From positions 1 to 64,000 of the forward strand of contig CAJOFY010000006.1 in the NCBI GenBank assembly GCA_905233945.1: a DNA stretch of 64,000 nucleotides, given 5' to 3'. Every line of letters starts with the position of its first letter. The stretch's first letter is position 1. A program made the position numbers and the translations under genes. Shown piece after piece: positions 23,563 through 31,508 of the stretch. Source of the stretch: an uncultured bacterium (GTDB lineage Bacteria > UBP6 > UBA1177). The notes beneath the pieces are model-generated. The model saw nothing but the letters and a program-made list of their open reading frames with translations. It made no database searches and was not told where the DNA came from.

Positions 23563-23778
23563 ATGGTTACTGAAACAATGGTTATAATCGCTATCAGGCA
23601 GAAAAACTGGGAAGCTGCGGCTGAAATGGCGAGAGAACTTGCCGGAAAAAAGCCAGGAAGCGAGATCGCAAGAATCGCTCCGGCGGTCGAAACAGCTGAA
23701 AAATCGGTCGAGGCTGCGTGGCTGCTTTCAGTTTTTTCCGAAATAAAATGGCGTGAAATGAATGAGGTGGAAATATGA
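23563..23778 (+). CDS. Small helical protein of unknown function upstream of aroQ
   Basis: 71 residues from the ATG at 23563 behind GAGGTGG. It is Ala/Glu-rich and probably all helical (NWEAAAEMARELAGKKPGS is TPR-like in character but too short for a TPR array). It ends in an ATGA overlap with aroQ, so the two are co-translated. I recognise no family. Confidence 0.55.
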   Translation: MVTETMVIIAIRQKNWEAAAEMARELAGKKPGSEIARIAPAVETAEKSVEAAWLLSVFSEIKWREMNEVEI

Positions 23779-24206
23779 AAATTCTGCTTATTGAAGGGCC
23801 TATGCTTGATAAAATCGGAGAACGTGAGCCGCAGATTTACGGAGAAAAGGGAACGCGGGAGAAACTTCTGGGTGCATTTTACGAAAAAGCGAAGTCTCTC
23901 GGGATCGAAGCCGAGGCGGTAAGCGACTATGTCGAAGGAAATCTCGCAAAAATCATCGTGAACGCTGAATGCGACGGAATTGTAATAAATCCCGGTGCTT
24001 ACACACACACCAGCGTTCTGTTGCGCGATGCTTTGCTCTGCTCGAAAATTCCGTTCGTGGAAGCGCATATTTCCAATATTTTCGCAAGAGAGGATTTCCG
24101 CAGAAAATCGTATCTCAGCGATGCTGCTCTCGGCGTTGTGACAGGCTTTGGAAGCGCGACTTATGCCGCTGCGCTCGAAGGTCTGGCTGCTTTTCTGAAA
24201 AAATAA
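23775..24206 (+). CDS. aroQ: Type II 3-dehydroquinate dehydratase
   Basis: 143 residues, the family's usual length. REPQIYG carries the catalytic Tyr, NPGAYTHTSVLLRDAL the substrate-binding Asn and the 'AYTH' loop, and EAHISNIFARE the His; RRKSYLS follows as expected. The first loop reads EGPMLDKIG instead of the common GPNLNLLG, a mild divergence at the substrate lid. It removes water from 3-dehydroquinate in the shikimate pathway. Confidence 0.9.
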   Translation: MKILLIEGPMLDKIGEREPQIYGEKGTREKLLGAFYEKAKSLGIEAEAVSDYVEGNLAKIIVNAECDGIVINPGAYTHTSVLLRDALLCSKIPFVEAHISNIFAREDFRRKSYLSDAALGVVTGFGSATYAAALEGLAAFLKK

Positions 24207-24215
24207 TCTGTAAAA

Positions 24216-24716
24216 TTACGGTTTTTTTATCAGAATTATTTTTCCGTCTTCAAGTTCGAAAAAGTTTTCGGTGAAAGGAATGAATTCGGAATTTCCGCTT
24301 TCGTTTTCCATTTCGGCGAGAGAATATGCCGGAGTAGGGGTGAAAGCCTCGATTTTTCCCAAAATTTTACCTGACTTGTCAAAAACTGCGGCTCCGATAA
24401 GCAAGTCCTGGGACTTCCCGAAAATCTCGCCTTCTGGGAGTGCGAATTTTTCTCCGATGAGAAATTCCGCTTTTTTGAACGAATCAACTCCGGCTAAGCG
24501 TATCAGAAAGCCTTTTGCAGTTTTTGTAATGGACTCGATTTTCCACTTTGTCTTAAAATTAAAATGGTAAAGACAGTCAAAATCCAATAAAAAGTCACTG
24601 TCTTTAAATTCCGGCTTGAAAAGAAGATAACCGTCTTTTTTAAGAACTTTTGAAAAAGTTCCTACGACTTTCAAAGATGAAATTTCGTTCAGTCGTCGAT
24701 TATCTCGAGAGTGCAC
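24216..24716 (-). CDS. rimM: Ribosome maturation factor RimM (divergent)
   Basis: Up to 166 residues. The order rpsP-khpA-rimM on one strand is the classic operon. The N-terminal beta-barrel is poorly conserved (VVGTFSKVLKKDGYLLF); the C-terminal PRC-barrel is clearer (DLLIGAAVFDKSGKILGKIEAF, then NSEFIPFTENFFELE). The start is uncertain: GTG at 24716 overlaps khpA by 28 bases, and a TTG at 24674 is an alternative. RimM helps 30S assembly around S19. Confidence 0.78.
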   Translation of the reverse strand: MHSRDNRRLNEISSLKVVGTFSKVLKKDGYLLFKPEFKDSDFLLDFDCLYHFNFKTKWKIESITKTAKGFLIRLAGVDSFKKAEFLIGEKFALPEGEIFGKSQDLLIGAAVFDKSGKILGKIEAFTPTPAYSLAEMENESGNSEFIPFTENFFELEDGKIILIKKP

Positions 24717-24925
24717 TTTTTCTGTCCGTGTGAAGAAGTCGCCGCACTGAGAAGAACCCTCATAGCCTTTGCAATTCTGCCTTCTTTGCCGATAACTTTT
24801 CCAAGATCTGATTTCGCAACTCTGAGTTCAAGAACGATCGAATTTTCTGTTTCTACTTCTGTAACTGAAACTTGTTCAGGATAATCAACTAAACGTGCTG
24901 CAATTTGTTCAATGAGTTCTTTCAT
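24689..24925 (-). CDS. khpA: KH-domain RNA-binding protein KhpA
   Basis: 78 residues, a single type II KH domain with the GxxG loop in LGKVIGKEGRIAKAMRVLL. It is conserved between rpsP and rimM in many bacteria and binds RNA, often as a partner of KhpB. Confidence 0.9.
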   Translation of the reverse strand: MKELIEQIAARLVDYPEQVSVTEVETENSIVLELRVAKSDLGKVIGKEGRIAKAMRVLLSAATSSHGQKKCTLEIIDD

Positions 24926-24946
24926 AAAATCCTCCGGAAAGCAGAT

Positions 24947-25186
24947 TTATTTTCTTACTTTTTTTACGAGAGAAGCAACTGTGTCCGAGCTCTGAGCACC
25001 TTTTTTGATCCATTCGTCATATTTTTCGACATCGATAACGATCTCAGCCGGATTGACGCACGGATTGTAGTGTCCGAGTCTTTCAAGATAATCGCTGTCT
25101 CTTTTCTTTCTGCTGTCAAGAACAACAACTCTGTAAGAAGGTTTCTTTTTAGAACCGCCTCTGGTCAGTCTGATACTTACGCTCAT
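24947..25186 (-). CDS. rpsP: 30S ribosomal protein S16
   Basis: 79 residues from the ATG at 25186 (GGAGG upstream; the track adds four codons). SVSIRLTRGGSKKKPSYR and LERLGHYNP are S16 signatures. It lies 17 bases after ffh. Confidence 0.95.
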   Translation of the reverse strand: MSVSIRLTRGGSKKKPSYRVVVLDSRKKRDSDYLERLGHYNPCVNPAEIVIDVEKYDEWIKKGAQSSDTVASLVKKVRK

Positions 25187-25203
25187 TAAATCCTCCAAAA
25201 AAA

Positions 25204-26556
25204 TTATTTGACTAAGTTGCCTAAACCCTTGAATTTTTTCATAAGCCCGCCCAAACCGAGCTTGTTTATGCTTTTCATCATTTTTTTCATTTCAAGGTAT
25301 TGTTTCATAAACTGGTTTATATCCTGCACTTTTGTTCCGCTTCCGTTCGCGATTCTTCTGCGGCGCGAAGCGTTGAGAATCTCCGGTCTTCTGCGTTCCT
25401 CTTTGGTCATTGAGAAAATCATCGCCTCGATTTTGGAAAGCTCTTTCTCGAAGTTGACTTTCCCTTCCATCTGTTTCATCGCTTTGCCCATTCCCGGAAT
25501 CATCTCGAGCATGTTTTCCATCGGGCCCATATTTTTGAGCATCTTCATCTGTGCGAGGAAATCTTCGAGGTCAAACTCGTTCTTTCCCATTTTTTTGCGC
25601 AGACGTTCCGCTTCTTCCGCGTCTATTTTCTCGGTCGCCTTTTCGACAAGCGAGAGAACATCGCCTAAACCGACGATCCTGCCTGCGATTCTTTCAGGAT
25701 GGAAAACCTCGAACTGGTCGATTTTTTCGCCCATACCGACGAATTTGAGCGGAGCGCCTGTCGCAGCGTTGATCGAAAGGGCCGCACCGCCTCTTGCGTC
25801 GCCGTCCATCTTTGTAAGGACGACGCCTGTAATAGAAAGCCTTTTATGGAATTCCGCAGCGACGTTGACCGCTTCCTGACCGGTCATTGCGTCAGCTACG
25901 AAAAGGATTTCGGAAGGTTCGACAGCCTTTTTGATGTTTTCGATCTCATCCATCATCTCTTCATCGACCTGCAGGCGGCCCGCGGTATCGATTATGATGA
26001 CGTCGGCAACGTTGTTTTTGCCGTATTCGACCGATTTTACTGCGATATCGACAGGGTCCATCCCGACTTCCGACGGATAGACGTCAACGTCTATTTTTGC
26101 TGCAAGAGTTTTGAGCTGATCGATTGCGGCAGGTCTGTAAACGTCGGCGGGAACAAGAAGAACGCGTTTTTTCATCTTGTTTTTGAGAAGGAACGCCAGT
26201 TTTCCTGCGGTTGTCGTTTTACCGCTTCCCTGAAGACCGGCCATAAGGATTATCGCAGGCGGTCTGACATTCAGATTGAGCGAATGATCGCCTTCCCCGA
26301 GCATCGCGACAAGCTCCTCGTGGAAGATTTTGATGAACATCTGACCCGGATTTATGCTTTTTGCCACTTCCGTGCCAAGTGCTCTTTCCTTAACCTTTTC
26401 AACGAGTTCCTTGACGACTTTGAAGTTTACGTCGGCTTCGAGAAGCGATAATTTAAGCTCTCTGATCCCGTCTTTGATATTGTCTTCGGTGAGTTTACCG
26501 ACGCCGCGAAGTTTCTTAAAAGTGGCTTCGAGTTTGTCGGTGAGCTGGTCGAACAT
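25204..26556 (-). CDS. ffh: Signal recognition particle protein Ffh
   Basis: 450 residues. N domain 1-85, GTPase G domain with GLQGSGKTTT (P-loop near residue 110), DTAGRLQ, TKMDGDARGG and the SRP-specific insertion. The Met-rich M domain (about 300-430, with NASRRRRIANGSG) binds 4.5S RNA and signal sequences. It targets nascent membrane proteins to FtsY. It heads the ffh-rpsP-khpA-rimM operon. Confidence 0.95.
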   Translation of the reverse strand: MFDQLTDKLEATFKKLRGVGKLTEDNIKDGIRELKLSLLEADVNFKVVKELVEKVKERALGTEVAKSINPGQMFIKIFHEELVAMLGEGDHSLNLNVRPPAIILMAGLQGSGKTTTAGKLAFLLKNKMKKRVLLVPADVYRPAAIDQLKTLAAKIDVDVYPSEVGMDPVDIAVKSVEYGKNNVADVIIIDTAGRLQVDEEMMDEIENIKKAVEPSEILFVADAMTGQEAVNVAAEFHKRLSITGVVLTKMDGDARGGAALSINAATGAPLKFVGMGEKIDQFEVFHPERIAGRIVGLGDVLSLVEKATEKIDAEEAERLRKKMGKNEFDLEDFLAQMKMLKNMGPMENMLEMIPGMGKAMKQMEGKVNFEKELSKIEAMIFSMTKEERRRPEILNASRRRRIANGSGTKVQDINQFMKQYLEMKKMMKSINKLGLGGLMKKFKGLGNLVK

Positions 26557-26583
26557 TTCTCCCTCTCAAAAAAAAGCCGTACG

Positions 26584-26611
26584 ATTATAGTGAAAATCTT
26601 TTTATAGTCAA
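26584..26611 (-). promoter_or_regulatory. Promoter of the ffh operon
   Basis: On minus, TTGACT (26611-26606), 16 bp, TATAAT (26589-26584), then CGTACGG and eight T residues. Confidence 0.75.
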
Positions 26612-26683
26612 GAATTTAGTGAGTTTTTGTTGTCGCCGGAACGCTTTCCCGTACCGGCATTTCAGAGCGTTTTGCACAGATTG

Positions 26684-28087
26684 TCATTCTTCGCCGTTCA
26701 GTCTGTCGAAAATGAATTTTTTGATTTTCGTTATGTCGTCGGAATCGAATGCGTCATAAAAGAAGCCGTTTCTGAGCGGATGCTTGATTTTTATTCGGCT
26801 TTTTTTGGAGAAAAGGGAAATGATGCTCCGTTTGTCACAGCCGTTTTCGAGAAGCAGATTATCGACGAATTTTTTTCTTTCTTCCCATCCTTTTTCGGTG
26901 GAATCGATGATGTGAAGAATAAGATCCGATGCGGCTATTTCGGAAAAAGTGGAATTAAATGCGTCAGTTATGTTATTCGACATGTTCGAGATGAATCCGA
27001 CGGTGTCAAGCAGGAAAACCGGTTTCCCGAAAAGGCTGAATTTCCTGATTTTAGGGTCGATCGAGCTGAAAAATCTGTCGCTTTCCTTTGTCGCCTCTTC
27101 GTTGAGAAGTGCATTGAAAAGTGTCGATTTTCCGGCATTTGTGTAGCCGACGACGGCAACTGTCGCTATCCTGCTTCTTTTTCTGAATTTACGCTGGAAC
27201 TCAAGGCGTGAGAACTCGTTTTCAAGCTGTTTGCGAACGTTCTTTTCCTTGTTTTTTAGGATTCGTTTCCGTTCTTCCTCTTTTGTTTCTCCGGGACCTT
27301 TAAGTCCTATTCCCCCTTTGATTCTGCTTAAACCTGTGATTTTGTTGCGGAAAACGGCTTTTTCCTTGGACAGGACGGCGCTTGCAAGTTTGAGTTTTCC
27401 GCCTGTTCCCTCCGCTCTGGCGTTAAAGATTGAAATGATAAGGTCTTCGCGCGAAAGAACGGTCATGTCTGTCGCTTTTTCAAGTTTTGAGATAAAAGAG
27501 GCTTTTGTATCGGAAAAGAGAATTATGTTTTCCGCTTCCGCTGCTGTTTTAAGCAGTTCCAGAATGCGGTTCGTCCCGTTTTTAAGGGACTGCTCCGACA
27601 CGATAAACGAATCTGTTACTGAAAATCCGGCGTCTTCGGCAAGTTTTATGTTTTCTGCAATGTTTGCCGATGTGCTTTCGGAGGAAAAAAAGGCAGCTGT
27701 CGGATTTTCCGGAAGCTCTTTTTTTTCCGGTTCTTTAAAGAGGAAAAACGGAGCCGAAATTTTTTGGACTTTTGAGGCGGTTTTGTAAAAAAGTGTAATA
27801 ATTGCAGGTATTTTTTCTTCGTCATGCTCGATTATTCCAAGATATTCTATGAGCTTTCCGTCCATAAAATTTTTGATTTCGACTATTTTTGGGGCGGTTT
27901 TTGCAGCAATCAGAATCGTGTCGAAGTCGTTGGATGCTTTTAGTTTTTCCAGAAAATCAAAAAGATCCCAGTTCGAGATAAAAATGGAAGTTTGTGCCGC
28001 AACACCTTTTGAAAGAAGTATGAGCTTTATTGCGTTTAAAGGCTTTTCTTTAATAATTTTAAGAACTTGATTCTGGTCGAAAATCAA
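26684..28087 (-). CDS. hflX: HflX-family ribosome-associated GTPase
   Basis: 467 residues starting at a TTG (28087) that overlaps the stop of namZ; AGGA lies 7 bases upstream. The N-terminal HflX domain (to about 230) is divergent. It is followed by the linker GLKGPGETKEEERKR, the family signature, a coiled coil, and the G domain with VGYTNAGKST (near residue 315) and LLDTVGFI. HflX splits stalled ribosomes. This one has a longer N-terminal part than E. coli HflX. Confidence 0.85.
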   Translation of the reverse strand: MIFDQNQVLKIIKEKPLNAIKLILLSKGVAAQTSIFISNWDLFDFLEKLKASNDFDTILIAAKTAPKIVEIKNFMDGKLIEYLGIIEHDEEKIPAIITLFYKTASKVQKISAPFFLFKEPEKKELPENPTAAFFSSESTSANIAENIKLAEDAGFSVTDSFIVSEQSLKNGTNRILELLKTAAEAENIILFSDTKASFISKLEKATDMTVLSREDLIISIFNARAEGTGGKLKLASAVLSKEKAVFRNKITGLSRIKGGIGLKGPGETKEEERKRILKNKEKNVRKQLENEFSRLEFQRKFRKRSRIATVAVVGYTNAGKSTLFNALLNEEATKESDRFFSSIDPKIRKFSLFGKPVFLLDTVGFISNMSNNITDAFNSTFSEIAASDLILHIIDSTEKGWEERKKFVDNLLLENGCDKRSIISLFSKKSRIKIKHPLRNGFFYDAFDSDDITKIKKFIFDRLNGEE

Positions 28088-29259
28088 TCGTATATCCTGA
28101 AATCTTTGAATTGTTCTTCAAAATTATTTTCGCATTCTGTTAAATACGAGTCGATTTCGCCGGCTGATGCGAAGTTATAGAACATATCGATCAGCGTTTT
28201 ATCGCCCAAAAGAAGCTCTATTGCCGGAATTTTATCAATAAATTCGTATGGTTTCGCGCGGAAAAAACCGTCGTCTCCGAACATCCTGCGGAAGACTTGT
28301 ATTATTGCGATGTAGGCCCTGAGCGGTTTGACTTTTTCGCGGTCGGTGAGAGCGATATAGACTCCGCCGCAGCGTTTCATGGCAAGTTTCTGGAACATCG
28401 GGCGGAATTCCATCGGAATGAATGTGATTCCGGGGATATTTTCTCTGTCAAGCTCTTTTTTCAGCTTAAAGGGATCGATTTTTTGTGTTCCGGCAAGAAG
28501 AAAGGGCATTGTCGTGCCGCGTCCTTCGGAAAGTTCCGTTCCTTCAAGAAGGCAGCCTCCGGGATAAAGGATCGCAGTGTCGATAGCCGGCATGTTCGGC
28601 GAAGTCGGAAGCCACGGATAGTCGTAATCGTCACAGAAAGAGCTCCTCGTCCAGCCTTGTAACTTTGCAATTTTAAAAGGAAAATCGTATTTTTTCAGCT
28701 TGTAGTAATATGCCGCGATCTCCCCCGAAGTCATTCCGTGACGGTGGAAAAGCGGGACATAGCCGACGAAACTTTTGTAATTCATGTCGTCGAGAAGCGA
28801 GCCTTCAAACGTGCCGCCGATAGGATTCATTCTGTCCAGAACGATGAGCTCGCGCGGATTTTCCTGAAGTTTGTCCATGAACATCGCAAGAGTAGCGAGG
28901 TAAGTGTAATAGCGCGAACCAATGTCCTGAATGTCGTAAATTACGGTATCGAAAAGGTCGAAAAGCTCGTTCTTCGGTGCAAGTGTCTCAACTGATGAGC
29001 CGTAGAGTGAAAAAACTGGTATGTTGTTGATTTTATTCTCGGTTCCCACACATTCCATATCCTGTGCAACCGGAAAATATCCGTGCTCAGGGCTGAAAAT
29101 TGCGGTGATGTTCAATCCGGAATCAACCATTTTTTCAATCAGTGAGACGCCGTTTCTGTCAATCGAAGTGAAATTCGCGATGACGGCGGTTCTTTTGCCT
29201 TTAAGTGCGGAAAAATCGAAAGTATCGATTCCCTGAAGCAGTTTTTTGCGGGCGCTCAA
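28084..29259 (-). CDS. namZ: DUF1343 / NamZ-type exo-N-acetylmuramidase
   Basis: 391 residues covering the whole DUF1343 family: FSPEHGYFPVAQDME, VIYDIQDIGSRYYTYLATL, VLDRMNPIGG and LSEGRGTTMPF are its conserved blocks. NamZ releases terminal MurNAc from peptidoglycan fragments. I see no signal peptide, so this copy probably works in the cytoplasm on imported muropeptides, or the true start is different. It overlaps pssA upstream (ATGA) and hflX downstream, forming one operon. Confidence 0.85.
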   Translation of the reverse strand: MSARKKLLQGIDTFDFSALKGKRTAVIANFTSIDRNGVSLIEKMVDSGLNITAIFSPEHGYFPVAQDMECVGTENKINNIPVFSLYGSSVETLAPKNELFDLFDTVIYDIQDIGSRYYTYLATLAMFMDKLQENPRELIVLDRMNPIGGTFEGSLLDDMNYKSFVGYVPLFHRHGMTSGEIAAYYYKLKKYDFPFKIAKLQGWTRSSFCDDYDYPWLPTSPNMPAIDTAILYPGGCLLEGTELSEGRGTTMPFLLAGTQKIDPFKLKKELDRENIPGITFIPMEFRPMFQKLAMKRCGGVYIALTDREKVKPLRAYIAIIQVFRRMFGDDGFFRAKPYEFIDKIPAIELLLGDKTLIDMFYNFASAGEIDSYLTECENNFEEQFKDFRIYD

Positions 29260-30026
29260 TTCTGCTCCTCCTGTTTTTCAGGATTGAAATCGGTCGGATT
29301 GTTGAGCGAAACGGCGATTTTGCGTGTTTTGAGAAAACCGAGCAGAACAAAAAGAACGCCTGAAATCCAAAGCATCCAGGGAAGACGGCGCATGAAAATC
29401 AGACCGCAGAGAAAAAGGAAATATATAATGAAGAAGATCCTTGCGATCTTGTTTTTCGGCATTTTTACTTTTGGATATTTGAACGGAAGAAGCATGAGGC
29501 ATGCCTGGATCAGCATCATTCCTGCAACGATATCGGTTGAAAGCAGAAACTTGAAACTCGGATTTTCTATTGCGAAAACCATGTATGCAGCAAGCATTCC
29601 GCCGGACTGAGTCGAAGTGAGACCGCTGAAATAGTCGTGGTCTTCGCTCTGGAAAGAATTGTATCTGGCGAGACGCACCGCACAGAAAATGACGTAAAGA
29701 GGAACAACAGCGACAAAGTAGGGGTATTCCAGTATTTTTCCGCCGGGAATCTCTTTGCTGAAGTATGAAAAAACAAGGATGGCGGGAGCCAACGAAAATG
29801 AAACAAAATCGGAAAAGGAGTCAAATTCAACGCCGAAATCGCTTGAAGCGTTGAAAAGACGCGCCGTCGTGCCGTCGAGTTTGTCCAGCACTGTCGAAAG
29901 AAGAATGAGCCACGCCGCGTTTATATAATCTCCGCTTATCGAATAAAAAACGGAAACCAGACCGATCAGCATATTCGTTCCGGTAAAGAAATTGGGGATT
30001 AGTATTTTCGGATTTCCCTTCAGCAT
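29256..30026 (-). CDS. pssA: CDP-diacylglycerol--serine O-phosphatidyltransferase
   Basis: 256 residues, multi-pass. The CDP-alcohol phosphotransferase motif is complete: DGTTAR, eight residues, then GVEFDSFSD. The N-terminal NFFTGTNMLIGLVSV is typical of the PssA membrane group. It makes phosphatidylserine in the inner membrane, the precursor of phosphatidylethanolamine. No psd is nearby. Confidence 0.9.
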   Translation of the reverse strand: MLKGNPKILIPNFFTGTNMLIGLVSVFYSISGDYINAAWLILLSTVLDKLDGTTARLFNASSDFGVEFDSFSDFVSFSLAPAILVFSYFSKEIPGGKILEYPYFVAVVPLYVIFCAVRLARYNSFQSEDHDYFSGLTSTQSGGMLAAYMVFAIENPSFKFLLSTDIVAGMMLIQACLMLLPFKYPKVKMPKNKIARIFFIIYFLFLCGLIFMRRLPWMLWISGVLFVLLGFLKTRKIAVSLNNPTDFNPEKQEEQN

Positions 30027-30069
30027 AAAAACCTCAATTAAAAGTTGTTAAAAGCGCAAAAACGTGAAA

Positions 30070-30097
30070 ACTATGCTCAAATAAAGATTTTTGTCAA
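30070..30097 (-). promoter_or_regulatory. Promoter of the pssA-namZ-hflX operon
   Basis: On minus, TTGACA (30097-30092), 16 bp, CATAGT (30075-30070), followed by TTTCACG and a T run. Confidence 0.55.
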
Positions 30098-30111
30098 TTA
30101 GAGCCGCTTTC

Positions 30112-30128
30112 TTTGACAAATTGTCAAA
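30112..30128. promoter_or_regulatory. Palindromic candidate activator site upstream of gspG
   Basis: TTTGACAAATTGTCAAA is a near-perfect palindrome centred about 95 bp before the expected sigma-54 start. That is the usual place for an enhancer-binding protein, although it could instead serve the divergent pssA promoter. The role is inferred from position. Confidence 0.4.
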
Positions 30129-30188
30129 TTGCCGAAATGACATAGTTTTTGCTTTTTTTAAGTCTTTGTAATCATTACATGAATTTTC

Positions 30189-30204
30189 TGGCACTTGAGT
30201 TGCT
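30189..30204 (+). promoter_or_regulatory. Sigma-54-type promoter of the type II secretion operon
   Basis: TGGCACTTGAGTTGCT matches the consensus TGGCACG-N4-TTGCW, with GG and GC exactly 10 bases apart, missing only the G after TGGCAC. The start would be near 30215, leaving a leader of about 37 bases to the gspG ATG. Confidence 0.7.
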
Positions 30205-30251
30205 TTAATTATAGGTTTTATGTTTTTTCAGTTCTATTTTTGGAGGTTTTT

Positions 30252-30683
30252 ATGTTGAAAAGTTTTTTCAAGGCTTTGATCAAAGCAGACGCAAAGGAAA
30301 CGTCAAAAGGTTTTTCGCTTCTCGAAATCATGGTAACGATCACGATTATGACGATGATTATGGGCGCTGTCGGCGTCGGCGTCATGGGTTATCTCGACAA
30401 ATCGAAAATCAAACAGGCAAAAATCGACATCGGCACGATTTCAAATGCGCTTGACCTCTATAAAACCGAGTTCGGACGCTATCCTGACAGCGACGACGGT
30501 CTTTCGAGACTCGTTGAGGAAAAAATCCTGAAAGAAAAGAAGGTTCCGCAGGATCCGTGGGGCAACGAATACGTCTACATTTATCCCGGAAGCAACAACG
30601 AGGACAGTTTCGACCTTTATTCGTTCGGACCTGACGGCAAGGAAGGCGGAAACGACGATATAACCAACTGGGAAGACGACTAA
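30252..30683 (+). CDS. gspG: Type II secretion major pseudopilin GspG
   Basis: 143 residues from the ATG at 30252 (GGAGG upstream). After a 19-residue leader comes the prepilin site KG|FSLLEIMVTI with Glu at +5. The C-terminal half has the GspG signature: LDLYKTEFGRYPDSDDGL, VPQDPWGNEYVYIYPG and FDLYSFGPDGKEGG, a calcium-binding loop. It polymerises into the periplasmic pseudopilus that pushes folded proteins through the outer membrane. First gene of the gspGHIJKLMN operon; GspC, D, E and F are not in the window. Confidence 0.93.
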   Translation: MLKSFFKALIKADAKETSKGFSLLEIMVTITIMTMIMGAVGVGVMGYLDKSKIKQAKIDIGTISNALDLYKTEFGRYPDSDDGLSRLVEEKILKEKKVPQDPWGNEYVYIYPGSNNEDSFDLYSFGPDGKEGGNDDITNWEDD

Positions 30684-31508
30684 ATGAAAAAAACGGGATT
30701 TTCCATGGTCGAAATGCTCGCAGTCGCTGCGATAGCGATTGTCATTGCGGGCTTTTCCGTTGCCGGAGTGAACCGTTTCGGACGCTATCAGGCAACTGCC
30801 GACATGGGCGGATTCAACTCTTTCCTCCGCTACAGTTTCATGCATGCGGTGAGAAACAAAGAGTATATCCGGATTGTCGTCGATCTGGAAAAGGGGAGTT
30901 ACTGGACTGAAAAAAGCGAGACTCCGTTCTATCTTTTCACCGGTGAGGCTGCGGCGGCCAAGGACGAGGAGAACGAAAAGCTCATAGAAAGGATGGAAAG
31001 CGGCAAAACGAGCGATCCTTTCGCCGGAAAGGGCTCGGCTCTCGATGCCGAAACCCTGCTTCAGAAGGCAAAACTTCTCACTTCGGAGGAAGAACTGGAA
31101 AATTCCGACTACTACAACTATGAAAATTTCATTCCGGACAGGCGTTCGCTGAAAGCGATACTCAAGCCTGAGTTCACGAAAAACTCGGATGAGAAAAAGT
31201 TCTCGAAAAGCCTCGTCGTAACGGGCTTCTTTGCGTATCATACCCCGGAAATCGTGCGTAGAAGCGACTTCCTTGATTCAGACAACAAAGGGAAAGAGCC
31301 CAAAGTCTTCATTTATATTTTCCCGGAGGGGAGAATCGAGCCTTTTTATCTTTCCATCGGCGAGGAGACCGATGACGGCGAGGAGAGCTACGCCTACATC
31401 ACTTCAGATATGTTTCTCAACATCAAAATCGAGTCAGGCGGCTTCGAGGATGTCATCGAGGATATGAGAGAACTGCTGAAAGACCAGGATGCGGAGGGAA
31501 AATCGTGA
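30684..31508 (+). CDS. gspH: GspH/FimT-like minor pseudopilin
   Basis: 274 residues. Leader MKKTG and cleavage site G|FSMVEMLAVAAIAIVIAG with Glu at +5. It is longer than a typical GspH (about 170) because of a charged insertion (about 85-190, with EAAAAKDEENEKLIERM). The C-terminal beta sheet resembles GspH (VFIYIFPEGRIEPF). It starts on the base after the gspG stop. Confidence 0.8.
   Translation: MKKTGFSMVEMLAVAAIAIVIAGFSVAGVNRFGRYQATADMGGFNSFLRYSFMHAVRNKEYIRIVVDLEKGSYWTEKSETPFYLFTGEAAAAKDEENEKLIERMESGKTSDPFAGKGSALDAETLLQKAKLLTSEEELENSDYYNYENFIPDRRSLKAILKPEFTKNSDEKKFSKSLVVTGFFAYHTPEIVRRSDFLDSDNKGKEPKVFIYIFPEGRIEPFYLSIGEETDDGEESYAYITSDMFLNIKIESGGFEDVIEDMRELLKDQDAEGKS

Noticed and set aside
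30441-31241. 266-aa minus-strand ORF
   Set aside because: Antisense to gspG and gspH, which have clear prepilin sites.
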